A stretch of 64,000 bases of DNA. It comes from a bacterium SCSIO 12844. Lineage in GTDB: Bacteria > Pseudomonadota > Gammaproteobacteria > Francisellales > Francisellaceae. Made by a program: the position numbers and the translations under genes. The stretch is taken from positions 2,604,001 through 2,668,000 of the forward strand of contig CP073743.1 in NCBI GenBank assembly GCA_024397935.1. The letters run 5' to 3'. Numbering within the stretch: the first letter of the stretch is position 1; each line of letters starts with the position of its first letter. Under the pieces are notes generated by a model that was not told the origin of the DNA, searched no databases, and saw only the letters and a program-made list of their open reading frames with translations. This document shows positions 28,525 through 37,739 of this stretch, piece by piece.

Positions 28525-30450
28525 CTAACTGTCTACCCACATCTGTAAAATAGTTTCATAACGCTTAGCAATTTGAATGATCACTTCATCTTCAGTCAGT
28601 TTATTTTGGATATATAATAGCCAAGCTTCCCAGAAAATACTTCGGCCAAATGCAAAACCATTAATCTGTTTGATTCCTTTTAATAATTTAAAATCTTCTT
28701 TATAAGCTTCTAGTGACTTCGCCTGCCCACCTAATACAATGATTCTTGCCTCTCTATCATAAAAGCGGATACTTTCATCAATAAGTTGCCACTGCGATTG
28801 GCTATCAACCATTTGTAACTTCCACCAAAAAGGATAAACTGATGCTTGATATACTTCTTCAATGGCATCTTTTATTGCCTCTGCTGTCAACTCAAATTCA
28901 CTTGGAATAATAAGTTCCAACATTAACTTTCTTTCCAGCGAACAACATGCTTGATATAAAGACTTAAGTTTCATTAACTGCCATTTTTTCATATCTACAT
29001 TACAGTTTCTATGATATTTCCATAAGACTTTTACACCCCACTGTTGAGGCTGAGCATTTAAAATTTCATAAGCTGACTTGCCTTCTTCTAACCATTGGAT
29101 TAAGTCAATATTTGATGCTTCAATAGGTGTTAGCGCAAATACACCTTCTTTGATTGCTTCTCGTAAAACATCTTTACCATAGATTGGGTCACAGATAATA
29201 CCTAACCGCTGTTGTCCTTTATAACTTGAATTCACTTGTTTAAACCCTTGATAAACAAGTCGCTTAAAATCTTTAATTTTTTGATAACTCAAATTGTTTT
29301 CATCACATACCTTCTCAAATTGCCAACGATGGTCATACGCTAATAATGCCAATGGATAATCAGATGGTTTACCTATAGTTACTCGTTGATGCATCCGCTC
29401 TAAAATTGGGTCACTTAAAACAATTTGACCTATTTTTTTGTACTGAGAAATAAAATAGTTTAATTCTTTTAAATCTGGAATTGCTGGCGCACAGCCATGG
29501 CGAGCACAAACAATTGCGCCTGAAGCATTAGCATAACTTAAAGCAACCTGCCAGGTTTCACCTTTTAATAAACCAGCTAATAGACCGCTCATATAGGCAT
29601 CACCAGCACCTAGCGTATTAAATACATCAACTATAAATGCCTCTGCTTTAATGACTTTTTTATTAGCATATAAATGGACTTCACTGCCTTTTAACCCTGT
29701 TTTAAAAACAATATCCGCCTTTGACATATCTTGAATAATTTTAATTGCTTGATAAGGATCATCAACACCTGCTGCAATACATAACTCTTCATCTGTACCG
29801 ACAATTAAATCACAATAAGGTAAAAATTCTTGATAATGCTTTGTTACCTCTTTATTTTTTTTAAATCTAAGCTCACCTTCACCTTTAGCAACCAAATTCC
29901 ATAATACTGGACGATAGTCAATATCTAAAACTATTTGAGTTTGATGTCTCTGACATAAAGAAAGTGCTTTTTGAGTGGTCTGTCGCATTGATTCTGTTGA
30001 GATACCTGTACCAGAGAACTGAAATGCCTTTGTTTGAGCAATGATGGATTCATTAGCATCTTGTGGCTTTAGTTGCATATCTGCACAATCATTACGATAA
30101 AATATTAATGGGAAAGTACTTGGTGGCTGCACACCTAAAATCACTAAAGCTGTTAAATGATTTGAATATTCTTGTAATAGTCGTGTATCAACATTTTCAT
30201 GTTCTAATTTTTGTTTGAGAAATTGGCCCATTTCATCTTTGCCAACACCTGAAAATAAAAATGATTTTAAACCTAAGCGCGCAGCTCCCACACTAATATT
30301 ACCTGGAGAGCCACCTAAATATTTTTTAAAGCTTTGAACATCTCTTAGGGGAGCATCGATTTGCTCTGCATATAGATCAACGCCAACACGCCCCATACAA
30401 ATTAAATCATAAGCTCGATTTTGATCTGCTTGAAATATATCATCTGACAT
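28525..30450 (-). CDS. iolC: 5-Dehydro-2-deoxygluconokinase fused to DUF2090 aldolase domain
   Basis: The 641-residue protein combines two steps. Residues 1 to about 335 form a PfkB kinase (MGRVGVDLYAEQI, KYLGGSPGNISVGAARLGL, anion hole DVFNTLGAGDAYMSG) that phosphorylates 2-deoxy-5-keto-gluconate. Residues 365-641 match the DUF2090 class II-like aldolase domain (ALLAYDHRWQFEKVCDEN onward) thought to cleave the phosphorylated product into dihydroxyacetone phosphate and malonate semialdehyde. A separate iolJ gene is absent, which fits this fusion. Such fusions are known in proteobacteria. It is 3 nt after iolG2. Confidence 0.93.
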   Translation of the reverse strand: MSDDIFQADQNRAYDLICMGRVGVDLYAEQIDAPLRDVQSFKKYLGGSPGNISVGAARLGLKSFLFSGVGKDEMGQFLKQKLEHENVDTRLLQEYSNHLTALVILGVQPPSTFPLIFYRNDCADMQLKPQDANESIIAQTKAFQFSGTGISTESMRQTTQKALSLCQRHQTQIVLDIDYRPVLWNLVAKGEGELRFKKNKEVTKHYQEFLPYCDLIVGTDEELCIAAGVDDPYQAIKIIQDMSKADIVFKTGLKGSEVHLYANKKVIKAEAFIVDVFNTLGAGDAYMSGLLAGLLKGETWQVALSYANASGAIVCARHGCAPAIPDLKELNYFISQYKKIGQIVLSDPILERMHQRVTIGKPSDYPLALLAYDHRWQFEKVCDENNLSYQKIKDFKRLVYQGFKQVNSSYKGQQRLGIICDPIYGKDVLREAIKEGVFALTPIEASNIDLIQWLEEGKSAYEILNAQPQQWGVKVLWKYHRNCNVDMKKWQLMKLKSLYQACCSLERKLMLELIIPSEFELTAEAIKDAIEEVYQASVYPFWWKLQMVDSQSQWQLIDESIRFYDREARIIVLGGQAKSLEAYKEDFKLLKGIKQINGFAFGRSIFWEAWLLYIQNKLTEDEVIIQIAKRYETILQMWVDS

Positions 30451-30453
30451 TAA

Positions 30454-31431
30454 CTAGACCCTCACTGGCTTTTTCAGCTCAAACGACTTCTGTGCTGCCT
30501 TTGCAATTTTTACTGCTTGAAGCCCATCAAAACCAGATACTTTCGTTGGCTGATCATTTTCAATCGCATCAAAAAAAGCTTTAAATTGATTAATATAAGC
30601 ATCCTTATAACGCTCTAAGAAAAAGTTTTTTAATACCGGTTTTTCAATCACATCATTCGCATAACACTCAAGATAATTAATTAGCTGATTTTCTGCCTGT
30701 AGTAGTGCATGATTTGAAAATACTTCAATACGCTGATCATAGCCATAAACAGCTTGTCTTGAATTATCTATAACCCCTAAGGCGCCATTTGCAAATTTTA
30801 ATTGAATCATTGCCGTATCAACATCATCATACTGGGCAAATACAGGATTAACTAAACAGGAACCCGTTGCATAAACTTCTACTACCTCGCTACCTGCTAG
30901 AAAACGCGCCATATCAAAGTCATGAATTGCCATATCCAAAAATATACCGCCTGATTTTTTAATATATTCTTCAGGTGGTGCAGCTGGATCTCTTGAAGTA
31001 ATACGAATAATCTGAGGTACTTTAACCTTATCATTAATCTGATTTTGTAATTGAGCAAATGTTGGATCAAAGCGTCTGTTAAAGCCAACTTGTAATTTAA
31101 TTTGGTGCTGGTTTACAGCTTTTAATGCCAATTCAATTTGATCAATATCAAGTCCAATTGGCTTTTCACAAAATATATGTTTTTTATGCTCTGCCGCTAA
31201 AATAATTTGTGCAATATGTTCTGTCGATGGAGAGCATATTAATACAGCATCAATTGCTTGTTTAACCAATATCTCTGTCGAATCAACTCTTTCAATATGA
31301 TTTTCCTGAAACCATTTATCATCACCAAACGGATCATAAGCATGCGTAACTGTATAGCCTTTTAAATACTGTTTGATATGATGCACATGAACTTGCCCTA
31401 TACGCCCTGTACCAATTAAGCCTAATTTCAT
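30454..31431 (-). CDS. iolG: Inositol 2-dehydrogenase family protein, copy 2
   Basis: This 325-residue GFO/IDH/MocA oxidoreductase has GTGRIGQVHVHHI at the N-terminus, EKPIGLDIDQI, QVGFNRRFDPTFAQLQNQI and GGIFLDMAIHDFDMARF. It is paralogous to the gene at 23856-24848. It lies directly after the sugar-porter gene (31 bp) and 3 nt before iolC, so it is the first enzyme of the operon. One copy probably oxidises myo-inositol and the other a different isomer (scyllo- or D-chiro-inositol); which is which cannot be told from sequence. Confidence 0.88.
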   Translation of the reverse strand: MKLGLIGTGRIGQVHVHHIKQYLKGYTVTHAYDPFGDDKWFQENHIERVDSTEILVKQAIDAVLICSPSTEHIAQIILAAEHKKHIFCEKPIGLDIDQIELALKAVNQHQIKLQVGFNRRFDPTFAQLQNQINDKVKVPQIIRITSRDPAAPPEEYIKKSGGIFLDMAIHDFDMARFLAGSEVVEVYATGSCLVNPVFAQYDDVDTAMIQLKFANGALGVIDNSRQAVYGYDQRIEVFSNHALLQAENQLINYLECYANDVIEKPVLKNFFLERYKDAYINQFKAFFDAIENDQPTKVSGFDGLQAVKIAKAAQKSFELKKPVRV

Positions 31432-31462
31432 AAATTAACCCCATTGTTAATTTGATTTTTAT

Positions 31463-32842
31463 TTAGTTAAGATTTGCTTGTTTCTCACCCAATTGTCTTG
31501 ATGAAACACCTGCTTGAAGATTCTCTTCAATTAGCTCCAATGATACACCTTTTGTCTCTGGTAAAATGACCAAACCAAATATCACTGAGCAAAAACAAAA
31601 AATAGCAAAGATAAGCATAGTATAACCACCACCTAACACACCAAATAATGGTAAAAAACAAAGTGATACTACAAAGTTTGCTAGCCATTGTATTGCCGTT
31701 GCAAAGCTCATCGCAGCACCTCTTATTCGAGTAGGGTAAAGTTCAGAAATCATTAACCAAAAAATACAACCTAAACTCACCGCAAAAGCCATCATATAAA
31801 CCATCACGCTAAAAAATGCAATCCATGGACTTAAGTGCGGATTAAACTGATGCCATGCTAGTGCAAGTAATGATAATCCTGCAATTAGTGACCCACCAAT
31901 TAATAATGGACGCCTACCAACCTTATCAACCGTAAATAGTGCAACAATCGTAAATACCGTATTAACTAAACCCATAATAAATGTAGCAAATAAAGAAATA
32001 TTCTGACTAAAGCCTGCTTCATTAAATACAAAAGGACCATAATACATAATAATGTTAATACCCGCTACCTGTTGTAATACCCCAAGCGCAACCCCAATTA
32101 GAACAACTGTTCTAATCGGCTTTCTAAAAATTGCCCGATATTTTGTATTCTTTTTAATTGCCAACGCATGAGCAATTTCTGATAACTCTTTTTCAACTTC
32201 ATCATCGTCTAAACGAATCTTCTTTAAAATTTTTCTTGCTTGCTCTATACCGTATTTAGAAGCAACCCAGCGAGGAGATCTTGGCATAAACTTAAGCCCA
32301 ATCAATAATAAAATTGGCGGAATAACACCAATAAAAAACATTAAACGCCAACTTGAAGGGCTTAAATCATGTAATAGATAACCTACTAAAAAAGAAACAG
32401 CTTCACCACCTGTAATTGCCACACTATTAAATAAAACCAACTTACCACGAATATGCATAGGAGCAACTTCAGAGATAAATAAAGGCGAAGCAAACGAAGC
32501 AATACCAATACAAATACCTAAAATAAAGCGCCCCAATAATAAGCTATACCAATCGATAGAAAATGCTGCAATTAAAGTACCAATAATAAATACACATGAA
32601 ATGACAATTAATGTCTTACGCCGTCCAATATAATCAGCCATTCTACCACAGAGTAATGCACCTAAAAATGCGCCTAAAACTGTTGCACTAACGACTGTTG
32701 ACCACTGCCATGAAGTTAAATTAAATTGGTGTGTAATCTGCCATTGCCCATCTGCAATAATGCCTGTATCAAATCCAAATAATAATCCCCCCATTCCAGC
32801 AATTACGGCAACAAAGTATATAAATGTATTAGATTCTTTCAT
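31463..32842 (-). CDS. iolT: Sugar-porter MFS transporter, probable myo-inositol importer
   Basis: This 459-residue protein has 12 predicted membrane segments and the sugar-porter signatures: GFDTGIIADGQ near residue 24, GRMADYIGRRKTL, SPRWVASK, VDKVGRRPLLI and a PETKG motif near the C-terminus. Proton-coupled myo-inositol transporters of the IolT group share this layout. It is the first gene of the iol operon and is preceded by a candidate promoter. Substrate assignment is by context. Confidence 0.88.
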   Translation of the reverse strand: MKESNTFIYFVAVIAGMGGLLFGFDTGIIADGQWQITHQFNLTSWQWSTVVSATVLGAFLGALLCGRMADYIGRRKTLIVISCVFIIGTLIAAFSIDWYSLLLGRFILGICIGIASFASPLFISEVAPMHIRGKLVLFNSVAITGGEAVSFLVGYLLHDLSPSSWRLMFFIGVIPPILLLIGLKFMPRSPRWVASKYGIEQARKILKKIRLDDDEVEKELSEIAHALAIKKNTKYRAIFRKPIRTVVLIGVALGVLQQVAGINIIMYYGPFVFNEAGFSQNISLFATFIMGLVNTVFTIVALFTVDKVGRRPLLIGGSLIAGLSLLALAWHQFNPHLSPWIAFFSVMVYMMAFAVSLGCIFWLMISELYPTRIRGAAMSFATAIQWLANFVVSLCFLPLFGVLGGGYTMLIFAIFCFCSVIFGLVILPETKGVSLELIEENLQAGVSSRQLGEKQANLN

Positions 32843-32875
32843 ATAGCCAGAGATCCTTTCACTTTGCTTATTATG

Positions 32876-32905
32876 AATATACTATATAAATTTGCTAAAT
32901 TTCAA
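32876..32905 (-). promoter_or_regulatory. Candidate promoter of the iol operon
   Basis: On the minus strand TTGAAA (32905-32900) is followed after 18 nt by TATATT (32881-32876), about 34 nt before the transporter ATG. The surrounding TATA-rich repeats could also be an operator. No IolR-type regulator gene lies in the window. Confidence 0.35.
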
Positions 32906-32989
32906 ATCTTGTTATATGAAAATAATCTTTAAAAACTAACCTAGTTCCTAGCACAATTATAAAAAGTTAATTTCAAGTCGTTACTGAGC

Positions 32990-34303
32990 TTATGAATTTT
33001 CATCAATTCTTTTACAATAAGTTTCCTTAATCATAAAGATACTAATAATCAGTGAAATAAGGAAAAAAATAATGGATATGCTAATTGCATAAGTATATCC
33101 ATGCAAAGAATAGATCGGTACATTATCAGCTGTTTTTTTACCCAGCCAAAAATATTGTAATAAATAGCCACCAATGATTTGAATCACCATTGCACCTAAT
33201 AAAACAAACATATTATTGACACCCATAGCAGTAGCTTCAAGAGATTTAGGTACACGCTCCACAACAACTGTAAATGATAATGATTGAGATGAAGTAGCTA
33301 AGCCAATTACAAAAAACAGTACACTATATAAAAATGCATTTAAATAAGGCACCCATAGAATTAAAGTAATGGCAATTAACCCAACTAAAGAACATACTGT
33401 AAGCACAATCTTACGGCGCTTGATTAAATCAGATAATAACCCTACCGCTGGACTACCAAGTGCTAATCCAACCCAAAGTAAAGATACCATACCCGTTGCA
33501 GCCTCACGAGAATAACCGTGATGGATCATTAAACTTGCACCAAATAATGAACCTAATAGCTCAATGGTTGCATAACTGAAAAATACATAGGCTGCGACAA
33601 TCCATAACTGACGGTACGATAATAGTGATTTTACTTGTTTAAAAACAGATACCTTCTTATTGATATTTTTATCACGCTGTATTTGCTTAATAGTATCAAC
33701 CTTTGTACTATCTCGAACAAATAGAATAAAAATAACACCTAATATAACACCAGCTAAAGCAATAAAGTGGAAAATCAAACGCCAGTCATTATCCATTGTT
33801 GTTAATAGATAAGCAAAAGGCGCTCCAGCTAAAATTGGACCAATCGAACCTAGTAATTGAGTCATACCTGCCATGGCACCAAAAATATGATGTGGAAACC
33901 AATCAAGGGCGATCTTTAACATCATGACAAAAGCAAATGCAGAACCAAAGCCAATTGCAAAGCGCCCCCACCAAGCCGATGTAAAACTATCAGATAAGCT
34001 AAATAAAAAACAGCCAACAGAACAAATAATAATTGCGACAGCACCAACTCTTCTAACACCAAAACGATCGACTAAAAAGCCAACCGGTATTTGCATAATT
34101 GCATAAGCTAGATAATAGGCAGATGAAATTAAACTAACTGAACTTGCATTGATAGCTAAATCTTTTCTAAATAATATCTCCATTGAACCAAATGACGTTC
34201 TTAGAAAATATTCATAAAGAAAAAACACACCAGCTAAGGTAAAAAATAAGCTACCCAAGAGTAATCTTTTTTTATATCCGAGTTGTTCATATTTCAACTT
34301 CAC
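32990..34303 (-). CDS. MFS transporter, phagosomal-transporter-like
   Basis: This 437-residue, 12-segment MFS protein has VFFLYEYFLRTSFG near the N-terminus and the conserved loop GFLVDRFGVRR between segments 2 and 3. It resembles the Pht/Fpn group of nutrient transporters in Legionella and Francisella, some of which move amino acids or nucleosides inside host vacuoles; the substrate here is unknown. The start is GTG at 34303, and the next internal Met would remove the first membrane segment. It lies 50 bp after the response-regulator gene and is divergent in sequence from the iol transporter. Confidence 0.8.
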   Translation of the reverse strand: MKLKYEQLGYKKRLLLGSLFFTLAGVFFLYEYFLRTSFGSMEILFRKDLAINASSVSLISSAYYLAYAIMQIPVGFLVDRFGVRRVGAVAIIICSVGCFLFSLSDSFTSAWWGRFAIGFGSAFAFVMMLKIALDWFPHHIFGAMAGMTQLLGSIGPILAGAPFAYLLTTMDNDWRLIFHFIALAGVILGVIFILFVRDSTKVDTIKQIQRDKNINKKVSVFKQVKSLLSYRQLWIVAAYVFFSYATIELLGSLFGASLMIHHGYSREAATGMVSLLWVGLALGSPAVGLLSDLIKRRKIVLTVCSLVGLIAITLILWVPYLNAFLYSVLFFVIGLATSSQSLSFTVVVERVPKSLEATAMGVNNMFVLLGAMVIQIIGGYLLQYFWLGKKTADNVPIYSLHGYTYAISISIIFFLISLIISIFMIKETYCKRIDENS

Positions 34304-34353
34304 TTAAATATACCCTACTAAGTAGCTACAACATCTCTTAAGTGTAGATGAAA

Positions 34354-35013
34354 TTATTCTTTATTGATGATATAGCCAACCCCGCGAACTGTTTTAATCA
34401 ATTGGCTACCAAATTTCTTACGTAAATGATGAATATGCACTTCAATTGCATTTGAATCAACTTCTTCACCCCAACCATAAAGACTTTCTGTTAATTGCTC
34501 CCGTGTTAATACACGTCCAATATTTTGTAATAAATAATTTAATACTGCAAATTCTCGTCTTGATAATTCTACGACTTGATTGTTTTTCAATACCTCATAA
34601 TTCGCTGGGTTTAACTCTATATCTAAATGACGAATAACTGGATCTGCACGCCCTGATGAGCGTCTAACGAGTGCTCTTAATCTTGCTAATAACTCTGAGA
34701 TTGCAAAAGGTTTTGTTAAGTAATCATCAGCACCAGCATCTAAGCCACCAACACGATCCTCTACTGTGTCACGTGCTGTTAATAAAATTACTGGGATTTT
34801 AAAGCCTTTTTTTCTTAATCTTGATAAAACTTCAATACCATTTATATTAGGTAGGCCAATATCCAAAATAATTGCATCAAAAGACTCCACTTCAACTGCT
34901 GGCACAACTTGGGCACCATCTTGAATCCAATCAACCGTATAATTGGCTTGTTTTAAGCCTTCACAAATACCATCACCTAAAATAAGGTCATCCTCAACAA
35001 CCAATAATCTCAT
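34354..35013 (-). CDS. OmpR-family response regulator, QseB/PmrA type, without adjacent kinase
   Basis: The 219-residue protein has a receiver domain (acidic pair in LVVEDDLILGDGI, phosphoacceptor Asp in IILDIGLP, Lys in DDYLTKPF) and a C-terminal winged helix (SRREFAVLNYLL through VEVHIHHLRKKFG-like segment to VRGVGYIIN). It aligns closely with QseB/PmrA. No histidine kinase gene is adjacent: the neighbours are an AhpD-like gene (3 nt upstream) and an MFS gene. Francisella has a comparable orphan QseB/PmrA that controls virulence genes, so a global role is plausible. Confidence 0.92.
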   Translation of the reverse strand: MRLLVVEDDLILGDGICEGLKQANYTVDWIQDGAQVVPAVEVESFDAIILDIGLPNINGIEVLSRLRKKGFKIPVILLTARDTVEDRVGGLDAGADDYLTKPFAISELLARLRALVRRSSGRADPVIRHLDIELNPANYEVLKNNQVVELSRREFAVLNYLLQNIGRVLTREQLTESLYGWGEEVDSNAIEVHIHHLRKKFGSQLIKTVRGVGYIINKE

Positions 35014-35016
35014 AAC

Positions 35017-35361
35017 TTAAGACTCTTTTTCTATATTTTCATCACCATAGGCTATTAATGCATCTGCAGCATACATTAAAGATGCACCACCCCCAATATA
35101 CACAGCCATACCCAAAACTGCTAATAATTCATCACGACTTAATCCTAAACGTTTCAAGTTTTCTGTATGTGATCCAATACAACCATCACAGTGAACTGCA
35201 ATACCCAATGATAAAGCAATCATCTCCTTAAGTTTTGGATCAAGTTTAATATGCTCAATTTGCTTAAATGTTTTATCACCTTTTGTATGGGTATGACTTC
35301 CATAAGTAGTCGCTAAATATTCATTTAACTCTTCTAAAACTGCCTGGTATGCTTCACTCAT
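35017..35361 (-). CDS. AhpD-like carboxymuconolactone decarboxylase family protein
   Basis: This 114-residue protein contains HCDGCIGSHTENLKRLG, the CxxC-x3-H redox motif of the AhpD-like group of carboxymuconolactone decarboxylase proteins, followed by a helix rich in Gly/Ala (VLGMAVYIGGGASLMYA). Members act as thiol peroxidases or peroxidase reductants; no AhpC gene is nearby. It is 3 nt upstream of the response-regulator gene, so the two are co-transcribed. Confidence 0.88.
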   Translation of the reverse strand: MSEAYQAVLEELNEYLATTYGSHTHTKGDKTFKQIEHIKLDPKLKEMIALSLGIAVHCDGCIGSHTENLKRLGLSRDELLAVLGMAVYIGGGASLMYAADALIAYGDENIEKES

Positions 35362-35405
35362 AACCTATCCTATATTCAATCATAGACCTATTTCTCTAGC
35401 TTACT

Positions 35406-36191
35406 TTAAGCATGCAAAAAATCAGGTCCTAAAGCAAGTTTTGGCAGAGAATATTCTTCATCATAGCCAACATCAACCAAATAAAGGCCATTTGATGGTG
35501 CTGTCTTACCGGCGCATTTACGATCTTTCAATAGGAGTAATTCTTTTATCCAACTAGTATCTCTTTTTTGTAACCCAATCTCTAATAAAGTACCCACAAT
35601 ATTTCTAACCATATGATGCAAAAATGCATTGCCTTTAATTTCAAAAACAAGAAAATTCCCAATCTCGGTTAATTGAACATCGATAATATTTCGATAACTA
35701 CTATGTGACTGACACTCTGCTGCACGGAAAGATGAAAAATCCTGTTCACCTAATAAATCTTGCATTGCCACTTTCATTGCTTGAATATCCAATGGCTCTT
35801 TCACCCATGTCACTAAATCATCTAGTATTGCTGAAGATGTAGCCCTTCTATAAATAACATATCGATAAGTTCGCCACTTTGCTGAAAATCTGGCATGAAA
35901 GGAATCAATCACTTCATTTGCCCAAAGTAATTTAATATCTTTTGGTAATCGCGCATTTGCCCCTTTAATCCAAGCTTGATTATGGCGCTTATTATTAGTT
36001 TGAAAATGAATTACCTGATAGCTTGCATGGACACCTTGATCTGTTCTACCTGCGCATATAACCTCAATTGGCTCATCTGCAACAAAGCTTAAAGCATTTT
36101 CTATTTTTTCCTGGACACTTAAACAATGACTTTGTCTCTGCCAACCATGATAATGTTTACCTAAATACTCTAACGCACAAGCAATTTTCAT
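35406..36191 (-). CDS. truA: tRNA pseudouridine(38-40) synthase
   Basis: TruA makes pseudouridine at positions 38-40 of the tRNA anticodon arm. The 261 residues include the catalytic Asp in AGRTDQGVHASYQVIHF, DFSSFRAAECQS, and FLHHMVRNIVGTLLEIG, all diagnostic. The C-terminal KTAPSNGLYLVDVGY is also typical. It lies 33 bp after the pilX-like gene on the same strand and 44 bp before the AhpD-like gene. The assignment is secure. Confidence 0.96.
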   Translation of the reverse strand: MKIACALEYLGKHYHGWQRQSHCLSVQEKIENALSFVADEPIEVICAGRTDQGVHASYQVIHFQTNNKRHNQAWIKGANARLPKDIKLLWANEVIDSFHARFSAKWRTYRYVIYRRATSSAILDDLVTWVKEPLDIQAMKVAMQDLLGEQDFSSFRAAECQSHSSYRNIIDVQLTEIGNFLVFEIKGNAFLHHMVRNIVGTLLEIGLQKRDTSWIKELLLLKDRKCAGKTAPSNGLYLVDVGYDEEYSLPKLALGPDFLHA

Positions 36192-36224
36192 TTGCTACTC
36201 AACTTAAAACTCTATCTTTTTTCT

Positions 36225-37739
36225 CTAATGATGATTAAAAGGCAGAACTTCCTTTAAAGCCTGTCTTTGATATGGGTGTACTATATCATTTATTTTAACT
36301 TCTGTATTGTTGCATAAAAGCTTAAAGCCTAAAAATGTATTAAAAAGACACTGATCAGCTTTAATTTCTGATAACTTTTTACCTAAATCACCCCAGTTAT
36401 AAACTGTTAATTCTCTTAGCGCACTTAATAACCAAACTGAGCCATAACGAGCGGTTGCATTGATAATTTTAAAATGGATCCGTTTAGATAAGACTTTCTT
36501 TTTAAGTTTAAATTGATCATCTAAAATAAAGACATCAACTTTATCGGCATAAAAAACAAACAGCCAATATTGATCATAATCAGCAATTACCGATACATTA
36601 ACTAAATGATTAGTTGCATTATTATGTAGAATTTTTATAGGCTTTAATGATTGATTTAAATACCAAAGTACATGCTTATTATCGTAAATAAAAATACCGC
36701 TTGTTTGTAAGTTTAAGTTTGCTGAAATTGCAAACATATTTATTGCTTTGCCAATTTTATCAATCGTTATCTTACGCATATGATTACTATTATCTAGTGG
36801 CAAGATTAACCATTTAAGTCCATTTTTACTGTGTACTTGAGATAAGATAACTTGTTGCTTTTTTTGATTTAACAATAATACTGGATAAGAGAATTGAGAC
36901 TGGCTATGCTCATCATCTAACAAATTAATTAACAATTTCTGATGATTATTAATATTACTTAAGTCTGAATAAGGGCATTCCCATGCTATTAAATGAGCAT
37001 CATTTTTTACCATTAGAATATAACTGTAATTATTATTTTTATAAATCCAACCATCCACTACAATACAATTGTTTTTACCTTGTTTATCTTTACAATTAAA
37101 TCCTAGATCAATACGAATACTATAAGTTTTTCTAGCTTTTCCTTTTGATAATAGTAAATGATTATTATCAACTGATATCTGATAAACATTGTTTTTAAAA
37201 TGATTAATTAAAGCCATATAAGATTGTTGCTGGAAATTAGAAAGCCTTATAAAATTTACCACTGGCGGCTGAATGACTTTATGTATCAATTTATTAGAGT
37301 CATTAGCAATTTGATCAAATGATAAAATATCCCAATAATAACTCTGATAAGAAAGCGTACTATGATTATCACCTTTATCATAAACATTAGACTGTAGTTT
37401 AAAGACTTGATATAAGCTGCCATGGTAATTATCGATATTATCATTTTGACTAAATAACGCCATAATTTGATAATCTCCTAACCACATTGGATAGTGAAAT
37501 ACTTTCTTTACTGATTTTTGTCTTATTAACGCCAAAGGTGATGAAGCTATATATTGTTGTGCTTGTTCTAGTTGCTTAAAGCCAATCACTCTTAATTTAT
37601 TGGCTTGATTAAACGTGTTAATAATATTTATTTTTTCATTAATAATATAAGCAAAGGTTAAAGCAAAAAGACTCATCACAATTGTAATCATCAAAATACC
37701 AACAAGCACACCACCTTCAAACCCATGTTTTTTAATCAC
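36225..37739 (-). CDS. PilX-like minor pilin with a large unrecognised C-terminal domain
   Basis: The start is GTG 37739, whose GTGA overlaps the stop of the pilW-like gene. The short leader MIKKHG and the hydrophobic stretch FEGGVLVGILMITIVMSLFA (residues 7-26) look like a PilX-type class III signal, although Glu at position +5 is lacking. PilX proteins are usually under 250 residues; this one has 504. The remaining 450 residues are rich in short beta-strand-like units with Trp/Tyr and alternating hydrophobics, suggesting a propeller or multi-sheet extracellular domain. A combined PilX/PilY1-like role at the pilus tip is possible but inferred. Confidence 0.6.
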   Translation of the reverse strand: MIKKHGFEGGVLVGILMITIVMSLFALTFAYIINEKINIINTFNQANKLRVIGFKQLEQAQQYIASSPLALIRQKSVKKVFHYPMWLGDYQIMALFSQNDNIDNYHGSLYQVFKLQSNVYDKGDNHSTLSYQSYYWDILSFDQIANDSNKLIHKVIQPPVVNFIRLSNFQQQSYMALINHFKNNVYQISVDNNHLLLSKGKARKTYSIRIDLGFNCKDKQGKNNCIVVDGWIYKNNNYSYILMVKNDAHLIAWECPYSDLSNINNHQKLLINLLDDEHSQSQFSYPVLLLNQKKQQVILSQVHSKNGLKWLILPLDNSNHMRKITIDKIGKAINMFAISANLNLQTSGIFIYDNKHVLWYLNQSLKPIKILHNNATNHLVNVSVIADYDQYWLFVFYADKVDVFILDDQFKLKKKVLSKRIHFKIINATARYGSVWLLSALRELTVYNWGDLGKKLSEIKADQCLFNTFLGFKLLCNNTEVKINDIVHPYQRQALKEVLPFNHH

